NCBI GenBank assembly: GCA_038316335.1
Contig: JBBQAM010000017.1
Location: 1-64,000, forward strand
Source of the DNA: JALHST01 sp038316335
GTDB lineage: Bacteria > Bacteroidota > Bacteroidia > Flavobacteriales > Flavobacteriaceae
Direction of reading: 5' to 3'
DNA length: 64,000 nt
Below are positions 38,732 to 49,185 of the stretch, piece after piece; position 1 is the stretch's first letter; the number at the start of each line of letters is the position of its first letter. The position numbers and the translations under genes were made by a program. The notes below the pieces were generated by a model. The model searched no databases, was not told the origin of the DNA, and saw nothing but the letters and a program-made list of their open reading frames with translations.

Positions 38732-39088
38732 TTAGAATTTAAGTCCTGCTTCGCGCGCGCCTTCGGCCAAGGCTTTTACACGGCCATGGTACAAATTGCC
38801 GCCTCTATCAAAAGCGACCTTCTCGATTCCGGCCTTTTTCGCCTTTTCTCCAATGGCTTTTCCGACCAGCTGCGCCAATTCGGATTTCGTGCCTTTCGCT
38901 TTCGCAAAATCAGCATCCCTAGAAGAAGCTGCCGCCAAAGTCGAACCGCTATTATCATCGATTACCTGCGCATAAATTTCATTATTGCTTCTGAAAACCG
39001 ACAATCTTGGTCGTTCAGCAGTACCGAATGACACTTTGCGAATGCGTCTTCTGATCCTATATTTTCTCTGCGTCTTAGATAGTTTCAT
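38732..39088 (-). CDS. rplR: 50S ribosomal protein L18
   Basis: A 118-residue uL18 that binds 5S rRNA in the central protuberance. Typical segments are [32 protein letters not shown], the [32 protein letters not shown]-terminal region and the final LKF. A 109-base spacer separates it from rplF upstream. Confidence 0.99.
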   Translation of the reverse strand: MKLSKTQRKYRIRRRIRKVSFGTAERPRLSVFRSNNEIYAQVIDDNSGSTLAAASSRDADFAKAKGTKSELAQLVGKAIGEKAKKAGIEKVAFDRGGNLYHGRVKALAEGAREAGLKF

Positions 39089-39197
39089 CTGTTACTAATT
39101 ATCTGTTTTTATGGTCAGATGTATTTTCATCAATAATCGTCATCGTGCGAGAAATTGATCGCTATGACCCGTTTTGTACTACTTGTATTCTTTGCTA

Positions 39198-39740
39198 TTA
39201 AGCCGACTTACCAGCTTTTCTTCTTAGCTGTTCCCCAACAAATTTGATACCTTTCCCTTTGTAAGGCTCTGGTTTACGGAACGATCTGATCTTTGCCGCT
39301 ATATGCCCTACGAGCTGTTTGTCGTGCGACGTTAATTTGATGGTCGGGTTCCTCCCTTTTTCAGAGGTGGTTTCAACCTTCACTTCAGGTGCAAGGTCAA
39401 AAATAATATTATGTGAAAAGCCAAGCGCCAAGTCTAATTTCTGCCCTTGGTTGCTAGCGCGGTATCCAACACCTACCAATTCCAACTCTTTTGTCCATCC
39501 TGTCGATACGCCCTTGACCATATTCAAGATCAGTGATCGATAAAGACCGTGTTTTGCCTTGTGTTCCTTTGAATCAGAGGGTCTTGTAACCCAGGCCTGA
39601 TTGTCTTCTATTTTAATGGACACCTCTGAAAACTCTTGTTTCAATTCGCCCAATTTACCTTTTACGGCAATCCAGTTATCATTGATCTCAATGGTCACAC
39701 CAGCGGGAATTGCAATTGGATTATTACCTATTCTAGACAT
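39198..39740 (-). CDS. rplF: 50S ribosomal protein L6
   Basis: A 180-residue uL6 with two similar alpha/beta domains near the sarcin-ricin loop. N-terminal MSRIGNNPIAIPAGVTIEI and the C-terminal signature PEPYKGKGIKFVGEQLRRKAGKSA are characteristic. It starts 20 nt after rpsH. Confidence 0.99.
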   Translation of the reverse strand: MSRIGNNPIAIPAGVTIEINDNWIAVKGKLGELKQEFSEVSIKIEDNQAWVTRPSDSKEHKAKHGLYRSLILNMVKGVSTGWTKELELVGVGYRASNQGQKLDLALGFSHNIIFDLAPEVKVETTSEKGRNPTIKLTSHDKQLVGHIAAKIRSFRKPEPYKGKGIKFVGEQLRRKAGKSA

Positions 39741-39760
39741 TTTATAACGCTTTTATTGTA

Positions 39761-40159
39761 TTAATAGACATAGCATAATACCTCGCCGCCTACATTTTCG
39801 GTCTTGGCCTGCTTACTGGTCATTACACCATGGGACGTTGAAACAATCGCAATACCCAAGCCGTTCAAAACACGTGGCAGGTCATCTGAACCGGCATACT
39901 TTCGTAGACCGGGCTTACTAACACGCTGGATCTTCTTTATTACTGGCTCTTTGGTAACCTTATCGTACTTTAGGGCGATCTTGATCGTACTTTGTACCTT
40001 GTCCTCTTCGAACTTGTAACTTAAGATATAGCCCTGGTCGAACAAAATCTTGGTGATTTCCTTTTTAACACCCGAGGCAGGGATTTCTACTACCCTGTGA
40101 CCGGCCCGGCTGGCATTTCGTACCCGTGTTAAATAATCTGCAATAGTATCTGTAACCAT
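39761..40159 (-). CDS. rpsH: 30S ribosomal protein S8
   Basis: A 132-residue uS8 that binds the central domain of 16S rRNA and, in E. coli, represses the spc operon. MVTDTIADYLTRVRNASRAGHRVVEIPASGVKKEI and the C-terminal VLNGLGIAIVSTSHGVMTSKQAKTENVGGEVLCYVY are typical. An 89-base AT-rich spacer separates it from rpsN. Confidence 0.99.
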   Translation of the reverse strand: MVTDTIADYLTRVRNASRAGHRVVEIPASGVKKEITKILFDQGYILSYKFEEDKVQSTIKIALKYDKVTKEPVIKKIQRVSKPGLRKYAGSDDLPRVLNGLGIAIVSTSHGVMTSKQAKTENVGGEVLCYVY

Positions 40160-40248
40160 TTCTTTTAATTATGAATTCTGAATAAAGAAGATTGAATTCG
40201 ATTGCCAATGATGCTGCTGTCCATTGAATTCAAAATTCCAAATTTGTT

Positions 40249-40518
40249 CTACCAACTGGCCTTTTTAACACCGGGAATCAAGCCTTGATTGGCCATTTCC
40301 CTGAATAATACCCTCGAGATTCCAAAAGTCCTCATATATCCTCTTGGCCTTCCTGTAAGTTTGCAACGGTTGTGCAATCGAACAGGCGAAGCATTTTTTG
40401 GCAATTTCTGCAAGGCTTCGTAATCACCTGCTTCTTTAAGTGCCTTTCTTCGCTCGGCATACAAGGCAACGGTCTTTTCTCTTTTACGTTCCCGGGCCTT
40501 CATTGATTCTTTAGCCAT
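40249..40518 (-). CDS. rpsN: 30S ribosomal protein S14 (zinc-free, long form)
   Basis: An 89-residue uS14 of the long, zinc-independent type: only one Cys is present ([28 protein letters not shown]). It ends [11 protein letters not shown] as usual. It sits in the 30S head. The gene starts 1 nt after rplE ends, so the two are tightly coupled. Confidence 0.99.
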   Translation of the reverse strand: MAKESMKARERKREKTVALYAERRKALKEAGDYEALQKLPKNASPVRLHNRCKLTGRPRGYMRTFGISRVLFREMANQGLIPGVKKASW

Positions 40519-40519
40519 A

Positions 40520-41071
40520 CTACTTCTTTTTAAAAGGTAATCCCAATTCTGTTAATAATGATTTTGCTTCCTTATCGGTCGGGGCAGAGGTCACAAAAGT
40601 GATGTCCATCCCATCGATCCTATTGATCTTATCGATATTTACCTCTGGGAATATTATCTGTTCAGTAATCCCCAGGCTATAATTTCCCCTTCCGTCAAAA
40701 CCGGTAGATCGAATACCTTGAAAGTCACGTACACGTGGCAAGGCACTGGTAACCAACCTATCAAGAAATTCGTACATTCTTTCCCCCCGTAAGGTTACTT
40801 TGGCCCCAATGGGCATCCCTTTACGCAATTTAAAGGTAGCAACGTCTTTTTTAGATAGCGTCGATATGGCTTTTTGGCCAGTGATCATTGTCAGCTCATC
40901 GACCGCATGATCGATAAGTTTCTTGTCGGCCACTGCAGCGCCAACGCCTCTGGAGACAACAATTTTCTGAAGTCTGGGAACCTCCATGACATTCTTGTAT
41001 CCGAATTCTTCCTTAAGGGCACTAACGATACGATCGTTATATTCCTTTTTTAATCTTGCAACGTAACCCAT
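40520..41071 (-). CDS. rplE: 50S ribosomal protein L5
   Basis: A 183-residue uL5 that binds 5S rRNA and contacts S13 across the subunit bridge. Typical segments are [58 protein letters not shown] and [24 protein letters not shown]. It is 2 nt after rplX. Confidence 0.99.
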   Translation of the reverse strand: MGYVARLKKEYNDRIVSALKEEFGYKNVMEVPRLQKIVVSRGVGAAVADKKLIDHAVDELTMITGQKAISTLSKKDVATFKLRKGMPIGAKVTLRGERMYEFLDRLVTSALPRVRDFQGIRSTGFDGRGNYSLGITEQIIFPEVNIDKINRIDGMDITFVTSAPTDKEAKSLLTELGLPFKKK

Positions 41072-41073
41072 AA

Positions 41074-41388
41074 CTATATTACTTCATTGGATTTTTTGGA
41101 AAACCTGACTTTCTTACCTTTTCTTACTTCGAACCCTACTCGCGTAGTCGCACCTGATTTGGCATCGATCAACGAAAGGTTTGAAATATCGATGGGTGCC
41201 TCTTTTTTAACAATACCTCCCTGCGGATTCTTAGCACTTGGCTTTTCGTGTTTCGAAACCATATTGGCTCCTTCGACGATCGCTTTGTTCTTTTCGATAT
41301 TGACGCTCATTACCTTACCTTCGGTACCTTTATGGTCCCCGGCTATGATACGTACGGTATCTCCCGTTCTAATTTTAATTTTTTTCAT
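41074..41388 (-). CDS. rplX: 50S ribosomal protein L24
   Basis: A 104-residue uL24, an early assembly initiator on 23S rRNA with a KOW motif ([30 protein letters not shown]). The C-terminal part has [29 protein letters not shown]. It lies 11 nt after rplN. Confidence 0.99.
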   Translation of the reverse strand: MKKIKIRTGDTVRIIAGDHKGTEGKVMSVNIEKNKAIVEGANMVSKHEKPSAKNPQGGIVKKEAPIDISNLSLIDAKSGATTRVGFEVRKGKKVRFSKKSNEVI

Positions 41389-41399
41389 TGTATAGAATA

Positions 41400-41768
41400 T
41401 TAAAGCACCTCTGGGGCCAATGAAACAATCTTCATAAACTGCTTATCTCGAAGCTCCCTGGCAACCGGACCAAAAACACGGGTTCCCCTCATTTCCCCGG
41501 TGGGGTTCAACAATACACAGGCATTGTCGTCAAAACGAATGTAAGAACCATCGGGTCTGCGTACCTCTTTTTTGGTGCGCACGACTACGGCCGTTGAAAC
41601 AGCTCCTTTTTTAATGGCTCCATTAGGGGTCGCTTCCTTCACGGAAACAACGATCTTATCCCCGATCGAAGCATACCTTCTTTTGGTACCACCTAGTACA
41701 CGAATGGTCAAAACCTCCTTTGCACCTGTATTGTCCGCTACCTTTAATCTAGATTCTTGCTGTAACAT
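41400..41768 (-). CDS. rplN: 50S ribosomal protein L14
   Basis: A 122-residue uL14 at the subunit interface. [44 protein letters not shown] and [29 protein letters not shown] are highly conserved. It starts 2 nt after rpsQ. Confidence 0.99.
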   Translation of the reverse strand: MLQQESRLKVADNTGAKEVLTIRVLGGTKRRYASIGDKIVVSVKEATPNGAIKKGAVSTAVVVRTKKEVRRPDGSYIRFDDNACVLLNPTGEMRGTRVFGPVARELRDKQFMKIVSLAPEVL

Positions 41769-41770
41769 AA

Positions 41771-42031
41771 TTATTTAGCTCTTTCCAAAATTTCTACTAA
41801 CCTCCAACATTTGGTTTTGCTCATCGGACGTGTCTCCATAATCTTGACCGTATCGCCTTCTTTGCAATCGTTCTTTTCATCGTGTGCCACGTACTTCTTG
41901 GTCTTCAAGACGAATTTCCCGTACATGGGGTGCTTTACGCGTTTTACTTCTGCGACCACGATGGATTTTTCCATTTTGTCACTAGTAACTACACCGATTC
42001 TTTCTTTTCTTAAATTTCTCTTTTCTTCCAT
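41771..42031 (-). CDS. rpsQ: 30S ribosomal protein S17
   Basis: An 86-residue uS17 with an OB fold that binds 16S rRNA early. [37 protein letters not shown] and [25 protein letters not shown] are typical. It is 13 nt after rpmC. Confidence 0.99.
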   Translation of the reverse strand: MEEKRNLRKERIGVVTSDKMEKSIVVAEVKRVKHPMYGKFVLKTKKYVAHDEKNDCKEGDTVKIMETRPMSKTKCWRLVEILERAK

Positions 42032-42044
42032 AAAGCAGAACCAA

Positions 42045-42236
42045 TTATTGGTTTTCCCTATTTGTTAATTCTGTTGCCAATCTTGCCACCGTTCTTCTAA
42101 CTTTTCTAATTTGAAGCGGATTCTCCAGCGGAGTCACGAAATGGGCCATTTTTAAATCTGCATGCTGTTTTTTAAACTCGGCAAGCTTCAATGATATTTC
42201 TTCGACCGATAGTTCTTTGATTTCCTTTTTTTTCAT
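42045..42236 (-). CDS. rpmC: 50S ribosomal protein L29
   Basis: A 63-residue helical uL29 at the exit tunnel, near the docking site for SRP and trigger factor. [30 protein letters not shown] and the [22 protein letters not shown] segment identify it. It lies between rplP (18 nt) and rpsQ (13 nt). Confidence 0.98.
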   Translation of the reverse strand: MKKKEIKELSVEEISLKLAEFKKQHADLKMAHFVTPLENPLQIRKVRRTVARLATELTNRENQ

Positions 42237-42254
42237 AATTCGCTATGATTAATG

Positions 42255-42674
42255 CTAGTCGGTAAAATCCCGGGCAATTATAAATTTAGTCTTCACAGGT
42301 AACTTCTGGGCCGCCAATCGCAATGCTTCCTTGGCAATCGTCAAGGATACGCCGGCTACTTCGAACATCACCCTTCCAGGCTTTACGATAGCCACAAAAT
42401 ACTCGGGAGCCCCCTTACCTTTCCCCATACGTACTTCCAATGGTTTTTTGGTAATTGGCTTATCCGGAAATATTTTTATCCATAACTGACCTTCCCGTTT
42501 CATATATCTTGTTGCGGCGATACGTGCGGCTTCAATCTGGCGCGAGGTCAAAAAAGCGGAATCCAAGGATTTAATACCGAACATGCCATTTGAAAGCTGA
42601 TGTCCCCTACCGGAGATGCCCTTCATTCGGCCCGTCTGCATTTTTCGAAACTTGGTTCTTTTCGGTTGTAACAT
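42255..42674 (-). CDS. rplP: 50S ribosomal protein L16
   Basis: A 139-residue uL16 near the A site of the large subunit. [50 protein letters not shown] region and [27 protein letters not shown] are characteristic. It is 19 nt after rpsC. Confidence 0.99.
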   Translation of the reverse strand: MLQPKRTKFRKMQTGRMKGISGRGHQLSNGMFGIKSLDSAFLTSRQIEAARIAATRYMKREGQLWIKIFPDKPITKKPLEVRMGKGKGAPEYFVAIVKPGRVMFEVAGVSLTIAKEALRLAAQKLPVKTKFIIARDFTD

Positions 42675-42693
42675 TGCTTAACTTCTTTAAAAA

Positions 42694-43416
42694 TTACTTT
42701 CTACGACGTTGTTTTCTTCCACCTTCCTGATTATCCCCTTTACCAGTAGTTTGTCCTTTGGTCATTCCGATCAATGGGGAAAGCTCACGTTTACCATAAA
42801 CATCGCCTTTCATGATCCAAACCTTGATCCCTAATTTTCCATAGGTGGTCTGTGCTTCTTGTAAGGCATAGTCAATATCGGCACGAAATGTGGACAATGG
42901 GATACGTCCTTCTTTATAGGATTCGGAACGTGCCATTTCAGCCCCGTTCAATCGGCCCGAAATCTGCACTTTAATACCTTCGGCATTCATTCGTATGGCG
43001 GCAGCTATGGCCATTTTTATGGCGCGCCTGAAAGATATCCTACTCTCGATCTGACGGGCGATGCTCGCCGCGACCAGATTGGCATCCAATTCAGGTCGCT
43101 TTATTTCATAAATATTGATCTGAACTTCCTTCCCGGTAATCTTCTTAAGTTCTTCCTTGAGCTTATCGACCTCTTGGCCTCCCTTACCGATAATAATCCC
43201 CGGTCTTGCGGTTGTAACGGTAACCGTTACCAATTTCAGTGTACGCTCTATAATTACCCGTGACACACTGGCCTTTGCCAAACGTGCATGAATGTACTTG
43301 CGGATCTTATCGTCTTCTGCCAGTTTATCGCCGTAATCATTTCCCCCGTACCAGTTCGATTCCCATCCCCTGATAATCCCAAGACGATTCCCTATCGGAT
43401 TTGTTTTTTGTCCCAT
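42694..43416 (-). CDS. rpsC: 30S ribosomal protein S3
   Basis: A 240-residue uS3 at the mRNA entry tunnel. [25 protein letters not shown], the KH domain ([25 protein letters not shown]) and the C-terminal domain [40 protein letters not shown] are typical. The C-terminal tail is short and basic (GGRKQRRRK). It starts 1 nt after rplV ends. Confidence 0.99.
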   Translation of the reverse strand: MGQKTNPIGNRLGIIRGWESNWYGGNDYGDKLAEDDKIRKYIHARLAKASVSRVIIERTLKLVTVTVTTARPGIIIGKGGQEVDKLKEELKKITGKEVQINIYEIKRPELDANLVAASIARQIESRISFRRAIKMAIAAAIRMNAEGIKVQISGRLNGAEMARSESYKEGRIPLSTFRADIDYALQEAQTTYGKLGIKVWIMKGDVYGKRELSPLIGMTKGQTTGKGDNQEGGRKQRRRK

Positions 43417-43417
43417 T

Positions 43418-43825
43418 CTAGCTTTCTATAGTATTATTAGATCCCAAAACCAAGGTTACATGGTTTGAACGCTTTCGTATACGGTGTGCCCTACCTTGCG
43501 GAGCAGGTCGCAATCTTTTTAGCATGCTGCCTCCATCTACACGGATTTCCTTGATAAAAAGATCGGCATCCTCAACACTTGCCTCTTCGTTTTTTGACTG
43601 CCAATTCGCCACGGCAGACAGCACCAGTTTTTCAAGTCTTCTTGAAGATTCCTTTGAATTAAACTTTAAAATAGCCAAGGCCCTTTCAACCTGTACTCCA
43701 CGAATCAAATCGGCTACTAAGCGCATTTTCCTTGGTGATGTAGGACAATTGTTCAATTTAGCGAACGCTATTTCCTTTTTTTCAGCCTTTATTCTTTCGG
43801 CCATTTGTTTTTTTCGAACTCCCAT
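43418..43825 (-). CDS. rplV: 50S ribosomal protein L22
   Basis: A 135-residue uL22 whose long hairpin lines the peptide exit tunnel (the region altered in macrolide resistance). [32 protein letters not shown] and the hairpin [31 protein letters not shown] are conserved. It lies 3 nt after rpsS. Confidence 0.99.
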   Translation of the reverse strand: MGVRKKQMAERIKAEKKEIAFAKLNNCPTSPRKMRLVADLIRGVQVERALAILKFNSKESSRRLEKLVLSAVANWQSKNEEASVEDADLFIKEIRVDGGSMLKRLRPAPQGRAHRIRKRSNHVTLVLGSNNTIES

Positions 43826-43828
43826 AGC

Positions 43829-44107
43829 TTACTTTTTACCTTTATTCTTAGCTCCAGCGTGCCCTCGAAAAGATCGGGTCGGAGAAAATTCGCCAAGTTT
43901 ATGGCCTACCATATTCTCTGTTACAAAAACGGGGACGAACTGTCTTCCATTATGTACCGCAATCGTCAGCCCCACAAAATCAGGCGTTATCATAGAGGCC
44001 CTTGACCATGTCTTGATGACGCTTTTCTTTCCGGAAGCTGAATTTTGTTGGATTTTCTTCTCCAGGCTATAGTGAACGTAAGGTCCTTTTTTTAGTGAAC
44101 GTGCCAT
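43829..44107 (-). CDS. rpsS: 30S ribosomal protein S19
   Basis: A 92-residue uS19 of the 30S head, forming an intersubunit bridge with S13. [66 protein letters not shown] and [13 protein letters not shown] are standard. Spacing to rplB is 13 nt. Confidence 0.99.
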   Translation of the reverse strand: MARSLKKGPYVHYSLEKKIQQNSASGKKSVIKTWSRASMITPDFVGLTIAVHNGRQFVPVFVTENMVGHKLGEFSPTRSFRGHAGAKNKGKK

Positions 44108-44120
44108 TTTTTTCTACTTT

Positions 44121-44945
44121 TTATTTCTTTCTACGTTCGATGATATATTTATTGGTGCTCTTGGTCTTCGACCGGGTTCGATATCCTTTGGCAGGAATAC
44201 CGTTTCTCGATCTTGGATGTCCTCCGGAAGCCCTACCTTCACCACCACCCATTGGGTGATCTACAGGGTTCATCGCAACCGGTCTGGTTCTTGGTCTTCT
44301 TCCCAACCATCTACTCCTACCTGCTTTCCCGGATACCAGTAATTGATGGTCCGAATTCGATACGGCACCAATGGTAGCCATCCCGGCAGAAAGAATAAGT
44401 CGTGTTTCCCCAGAGGGCATTTTTATCGTTACGAATTTGCCATCCTTTGCCATTAATTGGGCAAATGTACCGGCACTTCTCGCCATAACCGCTCCTTGAC
44501 CGGGGCGTAGCTCGATACAGGAAATGATCGTCCCCAAAGGAATTTCACTCATAGGGAGCGCGTTCCCGATTTCGGGGGCCGCAGTCGTACCCGAAGAAAC
44601 CTCTTGGCCTACTTGAAGACCATTTTGGGCGATGACATAGCGCTTTTCACCATCGGCATATACCAAAAGAGCTATAAAAGCGGTTCTATTGGGATCATAC
44701 TGTATCGATTCAACGGTGGCAACACTATCATGTTTGTCCCTCTTAAAATCAATAACGCGATATCTTCTTTTATGGCCTCCACCTTTTTGGCGAATGGTCA
44801 TCTTTCCTTGACTGTTTCTACCTCCGGACTTTTTTAACGGAGCAAGCAAGCTTTTCTCCGGGGTATCAGTAGTAATCGCGTCAAATCCGTTTACTACTCT
44901 AAAACGCTGTCCAGGAGTGATTGGTTTTAATTTTCTAACTGACAT
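44121..44945 (-). CDS. rplB: 50S ribosomal protein L2
   Basis: A 274-residue uL2, close to the peptidyl transferase centre and needed for subunit joining. [17 protein letters not shown] and the conserved C-terminal [24 protein letters not shown] with the functional His are intact. It starts 9 nt after rplW. Confidence 0.99.
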   Translation of the reverse strand: MSVRKLKPITPGQRFRVVNGFDAITTDTPEKSLLAPLKKSGGRNSQGKMTIRQKGGGHKRRYRVIDFKRDKHDSVATVESIQYDPNRTAFIALLVYADGEKRYVIAQNGLQVGQEVSSGTTAAPEIGNALPMSEIPLGTIISCIELRPGQGAVMARSAGTFAQLMAKDGKFVTIKMPSGETRLILSAGMATIGAVSNSDHQLLVSGKAGRSRWLGRRPRTRPVAMNPVDHPMGGGEGRASGGHPRSRNGIPAKGYRTRSKTKSTNKYIIERRKK

Positions 44946-44954
44946 TTCTTGTCT

Positions 44955-45245
44955 TTATAGATTACTGTAAAAATCAATGATATCTCCTTCCGCCACATCG
45001 ACTATCGCCTTTTTGATGGCATTTGTCTTTCCGTGTTGAACGCCGGTCTTCGTAAATCGCGACTTTCTGCTCGGGCCATAATTCATGGTACGAACTTTTT
45101 TTACGGAAACACCGTACGTCGCCTCTACTGCCAACTTGATCTCAATCTTATTGGCCTTTGGATCAACCATAAAACCATACCGATTGTGCAACTCACTATC
45201 GGCGGTCATTTTTTCGGTTATAATCGGTTTTATCAACACACTCAT
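44955..45245 (-). CDS. rplW: 50S ribosomal protein L23
   Basis: A 96-residue uL23 at the exit tunnel, the docking point of trigger factor and SRP. MSVLIKPIITEKMTADSELHNRYGFMVDPKANKIEIKLAVEATYGVSVKKVRTMN is typical. It is 6 nt after rplD. Confidence 0.99.
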   Translation of the reverse strand: MSVLIKPIITEKMTADSELHNRYGFMVDPKANKIEIKLAVEATYGVSVKKVRTMNYGPSRKSRFTKTGVQHGKTNAIKKAIVDVAEGDIIDFYSNL

Positions 45246-45251
45246 TATTTC

Positions 45252-45881
45252 CTATTTTATTAGATTCGTTTCCAAAGCTTCCAGAGCCCCTTCCAACAAC
45301 ACAATATTGTTTGCGTTTAATATTTTGTAAGTGCTTATTTCTGAGCTAGTTATGACTTCAGAACGCTCCAAATTACGCGAAGACAAATATACGCTATTAT
45401 TTGAATCGCCCAAGACAAACAAAGATTTTTTGTTTTCAAGGCCCAATGACTTCAAAATACCCACAAAATCCTTGGTTTTCGGGGTCTCGAATTCGAAGTT
45501 CTCCAACACCATGATCGCTTGCTCTTTTGACTTGATACTTAAAGCCGATTTACGTGCTAAACGCTTCACGTTTTTGTTCAATTTTTGGGTATAATCCTTG
45601 GGACGAGGTCCAAAGATTCGGCCACCTCCCCTAAAAACCGGGGATTTTATGCTACCTGCACGGGCGGTACCTGTACCTTTCTGTTTTTTGATTTTCCGTG
45701 TACTGCCCGAAATCTCACCCCGTTCCTTCGCCTTGTGCGTGCCTTGGCGTTGATGCGCCAAATATTGCTTAACATCTAAATAGACCGCATGATTGTTAGG
45801 CTCTATTCCGAAAACAGCATCTGAAAGGTCTACCTTTCTGCCTGTTTCTTTTCCTTTGATATCTAAAACTGCTACCTTCAT
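45252..45881 (-). CDS. rplD: 50S ribosomal protein L4
   Basis: A 209-residue uL4, an exit-tunnel protein and, in E. coli, the autogenous repressor of the S10 operon. RQGTHKAKERGEISGSTRKIKKQKGTGTARAGSIKSPVFRGGGRIFGPRPKDY is the tunnel loop. I preferred the ATG at 45881 ([14 protein letters not shown]): it overlaps the rplC stop as TAATG, a typical coupling, whereas a GTG 9 bases earlier would give three extra residues. L4 is the protein most likely to act on the unusual leader ahead of rplC. Confidence 0.98.
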   Translation of the reverse strand: MKVAVLDIKGKETGRKVDLSDAVFGIEPNNHAVYLDVKQYLAHQRQGTHKAKERGEISGSTRKIKKQKGTGTARAGSIKSPVFRGGGRIFGPRPKDYTQKLNKNVKRLARKSALSIKSKEQAIMVLENFEFETPKTKDFVGILKSLGLENKKSLFVLGDSNNSVYLSSRNLERSEVITSSEISTYKILNANNIVLLEGALEALETNLIK

Positions 45882-46504
45882 TATTGCCACCTTTGAATCG
45901 TTACATACGCATTTTTATGACCAGGAACACACCCTTTGACGACCAAAAGGTTTTTCTCTGGTACTACCTTCAAAACGCGAAGGTTTTGAACTGTCACACG
46001 ATCACCGCCCATTCTACCGGCCATCCGCATCCCTTTAAAAACCCTAGAGGGATCAGATCCTGCGCCGATCGAACCTGGGGCCCGCAATCGGTTATGCTGA
46101 CCATGTGTCGATTGACCTACCCCTGCAAAGCCATGTCGTTTGACTACGCCTTGAAAGCCTTTCCCTTTCGATGTGCCGATAACATCGACATATTCACCCT
46201 CAACAAAAACATCGACACCTATGGCATCTCCCAATTTGTAAGCTCCTTCAAATCCTTGGAACTCGACGACTTTCTTTTTGGGAGAAGAACCTGCTTTTTT
46301 AAAGTGGCCTGTTTCGGCCTTGTTTGCACGTTTTTCTGCCTTGTCATCGAAACCAAGTTGAAGGGCATTATAGCCGTCTACCTCTTCGGTTCTGACTTGG
46401 GTAACTACACATGGCCCAGCTTCTAGGACGGTGCAGGGAATATTTTTCCCATTCTCGTCAAAAATGCTGGTCATGCCTACTTTTTTTCCTATTAACCCAG
46501 ACAT
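45881..46504 (-). CDS. rplC: 50S ribosomal protein L3
   Basis: A 207-residue uL3 near the peptidyl transferase centre, an early assembly protein. [45 protein letters not shown] at the start and [44 protein letters not shown] with the Gln methylated in other bacteria are typical. Unlike the dense packing of the genes after it, it is preceded by a 232-base structured spacer after rpsJ. Confidence 0.99.
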   Translation of the reverse strand: MSGLIGKKVGMTSIFDENGKNIPCTVLEAGPCVVTQVRTEEVDGYNALQLGFDDKAEKRANKAETGHFKKAGSSPKKKVVEFQGFEGAYKLGDAIGVDVFVEGEYVDVIGTSKGKGFQGVVKRHGFAGVGQSTHGQHNRLRAPGSIGAGSDPSRVFKGMRMAGRMGGDRVTVQNLRVLKVVPEKNLLVVKGCVPGHKNAYVTIQRWQ

Positions 46505-46736
46505 ATTTATTTATATTTAGTATTTAAATTATTCTACTCTCATTTTTACAGCAAAAAAACAGGGTCAAAAACAATTCAACCCTGAATGTATTTTTGTAGC
46601 CGTTTTTCCTTTGCGCGCAGCTCAGGACATGTCTATCCTGAAACTGAGTCCAGGAAATTTTCACTAAACCCCGATTGCCGTCGGGAAAATCATCTTCACC
46701 TTTTGGCCAGCGAATGCTTCCAAAAGTTTCTGACTA
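46505..46736 (-). ncRNA. Structured spacer between rpsJ and rplC, candidate attenuator or ribosomal protein leader
   Basis: This spacer, inside an operon where most gaps are below 20 nt, contains at least three inverted repeats on the minus strand. A CCCGA/TCGGG hairpin (46670-46685) has outer GAAAAT/ATTTTC-type pairing. A TCAGGA/TCCTGA hairpin lies at 46622-46641 and competes with a CTCAG/CTGAG pairing over the same bases. A final CAGGGT/ACCCTG stem (46560-46584) is followed by a T-run. The order of competing hairpins and then a terminator is what an attenuator looks like. No open frame of interest is present. No known leader family is recognised. Confidence 0.5.
46553..46584 (-). terminator. 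Terminator-like hairpin upstream of rplC
   Basis: A 6-bp stem CAGGGT/ACCCTG with a 13-base loop, directly followed on the minus strand by seven T residues. It lies 49 bases before the rplC start, downstream of rpsJ. Its position means that it must be leaky or regulated, because the essential genes after it share the strand. Confidence 0.6.
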
Positions 46737-47042
46737 TCACACTTTTATCTCAACCTCGACACCGCTAGGAAGCTCTAGCTTCATAAGCGCATCTATGGTC
46801 TTTGATGAGGAACTATAGATATCCAATAATCGTTTATACGAACTCAATTGAAATTGCTCCCTTGATTTTTTATTTACGTGCGGTGATCGCAATACGGTAA
46901 ATATCTTTTTATGTGTTGGTAACGGAATCGGTCCTGTAACCACAGCCCCGGTAGTCTTTACCGTTTTTACGATTTTTTCGGCCGACTTGTCAACCAAATT
47001 ATGATCGTACGATTTTAACTTTATCCTGATTTTCTGGCTCAT
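46737..47042 (-). CDS. rpsJ: 30S ribosomal protein S10
   Basis: A 101-residue uS10, also the NusE factor in transcription antitermination. [44 protein letters not shown] and [54 protein letters not shown] are standard. It lies 11 nt after fusA; no tuf gene is present between them. Confidence 0.99.
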   Translation of the reverse strand: MSQKIRIKLKSYDHNLVDKSAEKIVKTVKTTGAVVTGPIPLPTHKKIFTVLRSPHVNKKSREQFQLSSYKRLLDIYSSSSKTIDALMKLELPSGVEVEIKV

Positions 47043-47053
47043 CTTTCTAAAAT

Positions 47054-49180
47054 TTAAGCGGTTACGCCTTTGGCTGCTTTAATTACTTCTTCTGCTATAC
47101 CCGATGGGGTCTCGGCATAATGCGAGAATTCCATAGTGGAGGTCGCCCTACCAGAAGATAAGGTTCGCAACGAGGTTACATACCCGAACATTTCTGAAAG
47201 CGGTACTTCCCCTTTTATAACCTTGGCCCCGGCGCGATCGCTCATATTGGTAATCGTGCCTCTTCTGCGGTTCAGGTCACCCACGATATCGCCCATATTT
47301 TCTTCAGGCGTGAGCACTTCTATTTTCATGATAGGCTCCATCAATACAGCACGTGCAGCTTTGGCTGCAGTTTTGTATCCGATTTTCGCGGCAAGTTCGA
47401 AAGACAAGGAATCGGAATCCACCGCGTGGAAAGACCCATCTTTCAAGGTAATCTTCATGCTGTCCATTTCAAAACCGGCCAATGGACCATTCTTCATGGC
47501 CTCCTTGAATCCTTTTTCGATTGATGGAATAAATTCCCTCGGGATGTTACCCCCTTTGATAACATTTAAAAATTCCAATCCGGTCTTACCTTCTTCGGCA
47601 GGTTCCATGGTAAATACGATATCCGCGAATTTTCCACGGCCACCTGATTGTTTCTTGTAGACCTCCCTGTGGTTGGCAGCTTGGGTCAAAGCCTCTTTGT
47701 ACTCGACCTGTGGCTGACCTTGGTTTACTTCGACCTTGAACTCACGTCGTAAGCGGTCAACGATAATATCTAAATGTAGCTCGCCCATTCCAGAGATAAT
47801 GGTCTGTCCGGAAGCTTCATCGGTTTTTACTTGGAATGTTGGATCTTCTTCCGCCAATTTTGATAGCGCCATTCCCAATTTATCGACATCGGCCTTGGTC
47901 TTTGGTTCGACCGCAATACCGATAACTGGATCTGGGAAGTTCATACTCTCTAATACGATCGGATATTTTTCGGAGGTCAAAGTATCCCCCGTCTTGATAT
48001 CCTTAAACCCTACGGCAGCCCCAATGTCACCGGCTTCGATATAATCGATGGCGTTTTGCTTGTTGGCATGCATTTGATAGATCCTGGAAATACGTTCCTT
48101 ATTGCCTGAACGGTTGTTCAATACATAGGATCCCGCATCCAACCTGCCTGAATAGGCCCTGAAGAAAGCCAGACGGCCCACAAAGGGATCCGTGGCGATT
48201 TTAAATGCCAAGGCGGCAAAAGGTTCCTTAACGTCAGGTTTTCTAATTTCCTCTTTTTCAGTATCTGGATTGATGCCTTTTATCCCTTCCTTGTCCATCG
48301 GAGAAGGCAAATAGCGGCAAACGGCATCCAATAGAAATTGCACCCCTTTATTTTTAAAGGAAGAACCACAGATCATGGGGATGATACTCATATCCATGAC
48401 GGCAGCACGCAAAGCGGCATGTACTTCATCTTCGGTAATGGAATCTTCATCCTCGAAGAATTTCTCCATCAGGGATTCATCATATTCAGCAACCGCCTCT
48501 ATCAAAGTGGCCCTATATTCCTTAACCTCGGCTTTCAGATCTTCAGGAATATCCACGACGTCGAACGTTGCGCCTAAATTATCCTCATGCCAAATAATGG
48601 CCCTATTCTTTACCAAATCGACCACGCCTTTAAAATCGGCTTCATCGCCGATCGGCAAGACAATAGGTACCGCATTTGATTTCAACATATCCTTTACCTG
48701 CCTACACACCATCATAAAATCGGCACCTTGTCGGTCCATCTTATTGACAAATGCAATACGCGGTACTTTGTAATTATCTGCAAGCCTCCAGTTGGTCTCA
48801 GACTGTGGTTCAACCCCATCGACCGCACTAAATAAGAATACCAAACCATCAAGCACCCGCAAGGAACGGTTTACCTCTACGGTAAAATCAACGTGGCCCG
48901 GGGTATCGATTATGTTAAAGTGGTACGGCTTGGTCTCGTCGGTGACCTGCCCATTTTTCATGGGGAAGTTCCAATTACAGGTCGTGGCCGCAGAGGTGAT
49001 CGTAATGCCACGCTCCTGCTCCTGCTCCATCCAATCCATGGTCGCGGCCCCGTCATGTACCTCACCGATTTTGTGGCTTACCCCAGTATAATATAGGATA
49101 CGCTCGGTTGTGGTGGTTTTTCCGGCATCAATATGTGCGGCAATACCAATATTTCTTGTATATTTTAAATCTCTTGCCAT
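47054..49180 (-). CDS. fusA: Elongation factor G
   Basis: A 708-residue translocation GTPase. G1 [19 protein letters not shown], switch [14 protein letters not shown] and NKMDRQGAD are present, and domains II-V follow ([22 protein letters not shown] in domain III, the domain IV loop and [30 protein letters not shown] in domain V). Length is normal for the main EF-G. It is in its str-operon place after rpsG (5 nt). Confidence 0.99.
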   Translation of the reverse strand: MARDLKYTRNIGIAAHIDAGKTTTTERILYYTGVSHKIGEVHDGAATMDWMEQEQERGITITSAATTCNWNFPMKNGQVTDETKPYHFNIIDTPGHVDFTVEVNRSLRVLDGLVFLFSAVDGVEPQSETNWRLADNYKVPRIAFVNKMDRQGADFMMVCRQVKDMLKSNAVPIVLPIGDEADFKGVVDLVKNRAIIWHEDNLGATFDVVDIPEDLKAEVKEYRATLIEAVAEYDESLMEKFFEDEDSITEDEVHAALRAAVMDMSIIPMICGSSFKNKGVQFLLDAVCRYLPSPMDKEGIKGINPDTEKEEIRKPDVKEPFAALAFKIATDPFVGRLAFFRAYSGRLDAGSYVLNNRSGNKERISRIYQMHANKQNAIDYIEAGDIGAAVGFKDIKTGDTLTSEKYPIVLESMNFPDPVIGIAVEPKTKADVDKLGMALSKLAEEDPTFQVKTDEASGQTIISGMGELHLDIIVDRLRREFKVEVNQGQPQVEYKEALTQAANHREVYKKQSGGRGKFADIVFTMEPAEEGKTGLEFLNVIKGGNIPREFIPSIEKGFKEAMKNGPLAGFEMDSMKITLKDGSFHAVDSDSLSFELAAKIGYKTAAKAARAVLMEPIMKIEVLTPEENMGDIVGDLNRRRGTITNMSDRAGAKVIKGEVPLSEMFGYVTSLRTLSSGRATSTMEFSHYAETPSGIAEEVIKAAKGVTA

Positions 49181-49185
49181 CCTTA

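Noticed and set aside
46586..46768. Plus-strand frame of 60 codons between rplC and rpsJ
   Set aside because: Cys/Arg/Ser-rich translation without protein features; the bases are better explained as a structured spacer on the minus strand.
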